Shown in pieces: positions 60,301 to 64,000 of a DNA stretch of 64,000 bases (position 1 is its first letter; each line of letters opens with the position of its first letter). The position numbers were made by a program, and so were the translations under genes. Origin of the DNA: Halorientalis persicus. Its GTDB lineage: Archaea; Halobacteriota; Halobacteria; Halobacteriales; Haloarculaceae. The DNA lies in the NCBI RefSeq assembly GCF_900110215.1, contig NZ_FOCX01000012.1:62001-126000 (forward strand), read 5' to 3'. A model generated the notes under the pieces. The model searched no databases. It was not told the DNA's origin and was given only the letters and a program-made list of their open reading frames with translations.

Positions 60301-60606
60301 ATGATCGTCGTACACGCGAGTTTCCCCATCGACCCCGACAAGCGCGAGGAAGCACTGACACACATCGAGGACCTGGCCGAGCAGTCCCGCGCCGAGGACG
60401 GGCTGCTCGACTACCGGGCGACCACCGACGTGGAAAACGAGAACGTCGTCCGCTTCGTCGAACGGTACGAGGACGAAGAGGCCTTCGCGGCCCACTCCCA
60501 GACCGACCACTTCACCGAGTTCCTCACGGCGCTGAGCGACTGGCTCGCCGGGGATCCCGAGATCCTCCGGTTCGAGGTCGACTCGATGAGCGAAGTGGAA
60601 CTCTGA
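60301..60606 (+). CDS. ABM-domain (quinol monooxygenase-like) protein
   Basis: A 101-residue ABM protein (IVVHASFPIDPDKREEALTHIEDLAEQSRAEDGLLDYRATTDVEN, VVRFVERYEDEEAFAAH, HFTEFLTALSDWL). It belongs to the YgiN/antibiotic-biosynthesis monooxygenase fold and dimerises. It stands alone, and codon use is typical of the genome, unlike the ABM gene at 25428. It may oxidise a reactive quinol; its substrate is unknown. Confidence 0.75.
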   Translation: MIVVHASFPIDPDKREEALTHIEDLAEQSRAEDGLLDYRATTDVENENVVRFVERYEDEEAFAAHSQTDHFTEFLTALSDWLAGDPEILRFEVDSMSEVEL

Positions 60607-60689
60607 ACGGCGGATCCGCTCTCTCTTATAAATAGACCTTCATATCCGTCCGAATCTACTTGCTGTAGAGTTCGGTATACGGTGACACG

Positions 60690-62981
60690 ATGCGTGATTC
60701 GGGTGGTTCGGGGTCGGGGGCCCCGGACCGACGGGGAGCGGAGCGTACAGGGGTGTTGAACCGCCGGCGATTCGTCCAGGCGGCGGCGCTGTCCGGGCTC
60801 ACGGCCGGGTTGGCCAGCGGAACGGCCGCCGGCGAGACCACAGCGGACGCGGGCGGACCGCTGACTGCGGGGGTCGCGAAACGGGACATCACGCCGGAGA
60901 ACGGGGGGTCGTTCTTCGGGTACGTGCGGCCGGACATCCGCGCGGAGGGCGTGGCGATCCGGCTGTTCGCACACGCGCTGGTACTCGGCGACGGCGAGCG
61001 AAAGGTCGCGCTGGTGTCGGCGGACCTCGGGAAGCCGGCGGTCCGGGACGCGGTGATCGACCACGTCCGGCCGCTGGGGTTCGACCGCGGGTCGGTGCTG
61101 TTCGCGGCGACACACACCCACGCCGGCCCGAACTCGCCCGGTGCGTGGATCGCCGGGCAGATCGGCGACGCCATCGCCGCGGCCGACGCGAACCGCCGGC
61201 CGGCGCGGGCGGGTTGGGCCACTGGGACGGTCGAGGAAGGCAACTGGAACCGCTCCATCGAGGCCCACCTCGCGAACTTCGGGCTCGATATTCCCATCGG
61301 GGAGGGGTCACCCGAGGACCACCCGGTCGATCCGGATCGGGCGCGGGACACCACGGTTCGGATGCTCCGCGTCGAGGGGACCGACGGGACGCCGATCTGC
61401 GCGTGGACGCTGTTCGGCAATCATCCGACTGCGTTCACGCCGGCCAACACGACCTTCTCGGCGGACTTCCCAGGCGTGGCGACGCGGTGGTTCGACCGGC
61501 GGTTCGACGGCGACGCGCCGATGGCCATCTACACCACGGGACGCGTCGGCGACCAGATCCCGCGCTACGACGACTACGCGCAGTACGCCGTGGCCGAGCG
61601 GACGGCCATCCGCGTCGAGCGGGCGATGTGGGACGCCTGGCAGTCGGCGGGCGACACCCTCGTTCGTGACCTGCCGGTCGGCGGTCGCGCGACCCACGAC
61701 GAGTACCGGGGGCAGGACGTCGAATCCGGCAAGCCGGTAGACGACGACGCCATCGTCGGCGTCCCGACGCTGGACGGTGGGGAGAACGGGCCGACACCGT
61801 TCTCGGGGCTGGAACTGGAGGGCAAGCGTCGACCGGAGTGGCTGGCCGACGACGTGCTGGGCCGGAAGATACCGCTCGCGCCGGCCCCCTACTCGACGGA
61901 CGTGGAAGTGCAGGCGATGCGTGTGGGCGACCAGTTGCTCGTGACGGTCCCCGGCGAGCCGACCGTCGAGATGGGGCGGCGGATGCGAGCGGCCGCCAGC
62001 GACGCCGCGCCCGACGCCGTCGCGGACGTGGCCGTCGTCGGCATCGCGAACGGCTACAACGGCTACTTCACCACGCCCGAGGAGTACAACAAACAGGACT
62101 ACGAGGGCGGTAACACCGCCTTCGGCCAGTACTCCTCGCTGTTGATCCGGAACCGCCAGCGCGACCTCGCCGCCGCGTTCGGCGACGGGCTGGGCGAGCC
62201 CGTCGACCCATCGGGATCGCGACCGTCGATCCCTGATGCACCGGCCGACGGCGGCGACGACGATGGCGAGATCACCGACCAGCCCGCCCGCACCGTCGAG
62301 CGAATGGACGTGGTCACGCTGGACTGGGACGGTGGCTGGGCCGGGAAAGACCGGCCGGTCGACGAACCGTTCGTCCTGCTGGAGCGCCAGTCCAGGGGCG
62401 GGTGGGAGACGGTCACGACCGACCTCGGCCTCGGCTTCGTCTGGACCGAGTGGTTCGGCGACTACACCGTCCGCTACGACGTGCCACCGGACCTGCCCAC
62501 CGGCACCTACCGGCTCCGGGTGAACGCCGCGAAGTACGACCTCACGAGCCAGACGTTCGAGGTCGTCCCCTCGACCGACCTGCGCCTCCGGGGCGTCCGC
62601 GCCGAGAACGCTGGCCCCGGCGACCAGCCGACGCGACTCATCTTCGTCGCACAGAACCCGCCGCCGGATCCCGAGGAAAATCTCCGCGTGCGCCCGATCC
62701 AGCCCGAGGGCGGATCGCTGACCGTCGAGGTCGGCGGCTCGGAGCACGACGCCCAGTGGGACCCCGACACCGAGGGCTGGGTCACCACCGTCGAGGGCGT
62801 GAGCGCGGGCGACACCGTGACCGTCCCCGAGAACGGGCTGGTCGACGGCCTCGGGAATCGGAGCGGTGCGGCGACCGATCTGGCGGTGGGGTCGGTCGCG
62901 GACCTGGACTGGCCGGACACGATGGGGACCGGCGGCGGCGATCCGCCCGGACTGTTCGGGATCGGAACCTTCCCGACCTGA
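60690..62981 (+). CDS. Tat-exported neutral-ceramidase-like protein lacking the nucleophilic Ser
   Basis: A 763-residue extracellular protein. The Tat signal RRRFVQAAALSGL (residues 25-37) precedes a linker. The ceramidase fold is evident: KRDITPENG, ATHTHAGPNSPG (His142, His144), NRSIEAHLAN, FGNHPTAFTP (His245), PGEPTVEMG (Glu423) and GYNGYFTTPEEY (Tyr459). But the nucleophile motif, GD-x-SP in ceramidases, is GDQIP here, with Ile290 in the Ser place. Residues about 540-763 are C-terminal beta domains. It may hydrolyse another amide or act as a binding protein. Confidence 0.78.
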   Translation: MRDSGGSGSGAPDRRGAERTGVLNRRRFVQAAALSGLTAGLASGTAAGETTADAGGPLTAGVAKRDITPENGGSFFGYVRPDIRAEGVAIRLFAHALVLGDGERKVALVSADLGKPAVRDAVIDHVRPLGFDRGSVLFAATHTHAGPNSPGAWIAGQIGDAIAAADANRRPARAGWATGTVEEGNWNRSIEAHLANFGLDIPIGEGSPEDHPVDPDRARDTTVRMLRVEGTDGTPICAWTLFGNHPTAFTPANTTFSADFPGVATRWFDRRFDGDAPMAIYTTGRVGDQIPRYDDYAQYAVAERTAIRVERAMWDAWQSAGDTLVRDLPVGGRATHDEYRGQDVESGKPVDDDAIVGVPTLDGGENGPTPFSGLELEGKRRPEWLADDVLGRKIPLAPAPYSTDVEVQAMRVGDQLLVTVPGEPTVEMGRRMRAAASDAAPDAVADVAVVGIANGYNGYFTTPEEYNKQDYEGGNTAFGQYSSLLIRNRQRDLAAAFGDGLGEPVDPSGSRPSIPDAPADGGDDDGEITDQPARTVERMDVVTLDWDGGWAGKDRPVDEPFVLLERQSRGGWETVTTDLGLGFVWTEWFGDYTVRYDVPPDLPTGTYRLRVNAAKYDLTSQTFEVVPSTDLRLRGVRAENAGPGDQPTRLIFVAQNPPPDPEENLRVRPIQPEGGSLTVEVGGSEHDAQWDPDTEGWVTTVEGVSAGDTVTVPENGLVDGLGNRSGAATDLAVGSVADLDWPDTMGTGGGDPPGLFGIGTFPT

Positions 62982-63033
62982 CCCTCACAACCGACCCACA
63001 ACCATTCTAACCCCGGGCCTCCTCACACAGGCC

Positions 63034-63804
63034 ATGACCGATATCGAGGTCACGCGCGACGACGACTACGCGACGGTGACGATCAGCAACCCCGACCGGA
63101 AAAACGCCATCAGCGCCGAGGCCAGCGAGGAGATGGCCGAGGAACTCCGCGCACTCGAACACGACGCGGGCGTCCGCGCGGTCGTCGTGCAGGGCGACGG
63201 CGACGCCTTCTGTTCCGGGATCGATCTCTCGGGCGGCATGGACGGGAAGAGCGTGATCGAGGAACTCGAGACTGGGCTGAACGCCATCGCGGTCGCGCTC
63301 CTGCGGATGGAGAAACCCACCATCGCGGTCGTCCGCGGCGTCGCCGTGGGCGCAGGGGCGTCCCTGGCGACGGCCTGTGATTTCGTCTACGCCCGCGACG
63401 ACGCCGTCTTTGGCTGGGGCTTTACCGACATCGGCCTCGCGCCCGACACCGGCGCGACCTACGTCCTGCCGCGACTGGTCGGCGTCCGCCGCGCGCTCGA
63501 CCTGCTCGTCACCGCGCGCCGCGTCGACGCCGAGGAGGCCGTCGACATGGGCATCGCCACGGAGACCTTCGACACAGAGGAGTTCGAGGACATGGTGGCC
63601 GAACGCATCGCCACGCTGGCCTCGCGCCCGACGCTGGCGGTCGGCGAGACCAAGCGCCTGGTCCAGCGCGCCACCCACCGCTCGATGGAGGAGGCGCTCC
63701 GCGCGGAGGCCCGCGCGCAGGACCGGATCTTCGAGACCGAGGACTTCGCCGAGGGCGTCGGCGCGTTCTTCGAGGGCCGCGAACCCGAGTTCGAGGGGCG
63801 CTGA
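63034..63804 (+). CDS. Enoyl-CoA hydratase/isomerase (crotonase) family protein
   Basis: A 256-residue crotonase. The oxyanion-hole regions are DAFCSGIDLSGGMDG and VRGVAVGAGASLATACDFVYA. The first catalytic Glu position reads GWGFTDIGLAPDTGATY, where Asp or Asn replaces Glu in the hydratase motif, so it may be an isomerase rather than a hydratase. The C-terminus TLAVGETKRLVQRATHRSMEEAL is usual. The start at 63034 (MTDIEVTRDDD) is preferred to upstream frames. Confidence 0.82.
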   Translation: MTDIEVTRDDDYATVTISNPDRKNAISAEASEEMAEELRALEHDAGVRAVVVQGDGDAFCSGIDLSGGMDGKSVIEELETGLNAIAVALLRMEKPTIAVVRGVAVGAGASLATACDFVYARDDAVFGWGFTDIGLAPDTGATYVLPRLVGVRRALDLLVTARRVDAEEAVDMGIATETFDTEEFEDMVAERIATLASRPTLAVGETKRLVQRATHRSMEEALRAEARAQDRIFETEDFAEGVGAFFEGREPEFEGR

Positions 63805-63826
63805 GGGATTCGCCCGCAACCCCGAC

Positions 63827-64000
63827 TCACCCGTGTCGGTCGTGCGCACCGCGGACGGCCGCGACGAGTGCGTCCCGAGCCGCGTGGTGATGCAGATGCG
63901 CGGGGCAGTCACAGTCCGACGCGCCGAAGCCGTCGATTACGACCGAGGCCGTCTCGGCGACCTCGCGGGCGACGGCACACTCGATTTCGGCCTCGGGCGA
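63827..64000 (-). CDS. C-terminal part of a minus-strand gene with a Cys/His-rich end
   Basis: The last 57 codons of a gene that starts beyond the window. They read EIECAVAREVAETASVVIDG and on through GASDCDCPAHLHHHAARDAL, then a helical end HDRHG and a TGA at 63827. The Cys-x-Cys-x5-His-His-His cluster could bind metal. No family is recognised from this fragment. Codon use and convergence with the hydratase support a real gene. Confidence 0.5.
   Translation of the reverse strand, partial: SPEAEIECAVAREVAETASVVIDGFGASDCDCPAHLHHHAARDALVAAVRGAHDRHG

Overview
The window is chromosomal DNA of a haloarchaeon (class Halobacteria). GC is high, the predicted proteins are strongly acidic, and several starts look leaderless, 25-30 bases behind AT-rich TATA elements. 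Typical haloarchaeal genes are present: coenzyme F420 genes cofG, cofC and cofH, the tubulin-like cetZ, MptA GTP cyclohydrolase, archaeosine synthase RaSEA, HalX response regulators, bacterio-opsin-activator (HTH-10) regulators, 7TM histidine kinases and a Tat-exported enzyme. I cannot name the species.

Layout. 0.2-12 kb: a catabolic cluster with glutaryl-CoA dehydrogenase, a CaiB-type CoA transferase, an Lrp regulator, a class III aminotransferase, an aldehyde:ferredoxin oxidoreductase, a D-2-hydroxyacid dehydrogenase, an amino acid permease, glutamate dehydrogenase and an aldehyde dehydrogenase. Together these could take 5-aminovalerate (from lysine) through glutarate to crotonyl-CoA. 12-23 kb: RaSEA, exported and membrane proteins, a dead TnpB element against purQ, purS, an R2lox-like oxidase, a RecA-like/GAF signalling pair, purU and purC. 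23-31 kb: a 7TM kinase, then a lower-GC accessory island (ABM monooxygenase, two SDRs, an HTH-10 regulator) whose two promoters share an unusual element, then cofH and a second HTH-10 gene. 31-45 kb: a multi-PAS kinase with odd palindromic inserts, the cofG-cofC-membrane protein-cetZ cluster, tmk, trkA between two RAM-only proteins, tRNA-Leu, a ferredoxin and a cyclophilin. 45-64 kb: a TrpD2-like transferase, a MaoC protein, a fused siroheme decarboxylase, two HalX regulators with a kinase, quinol NO reductase, mptA, a frameshifted AN1-finger gene, TrmB, a DUF255 protein, FxsA, tRNA-Ile, an intact tnpB, a ceramidase-like Tat protein and an enoyl-CoA hydratase.

Three things stand out beyond ordinary annotation. 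First, five intergenic regions carry a repeat family with conserved end blocks and a hairpin whose sequence changes but always pairs. Second, degenerate copies of gene 3' ends lie downstream of purU and mptA and beside tRNA-Leu; the mptA copy differs mainly at synonymous sites, as a scar of a homologous gene from another strain would. Third, palindromic segments with flanking duplications are inserted in frame in the ATP-binding N-box of a histidine kinase. No CRISPR array, rRNA or complete virus was seen.
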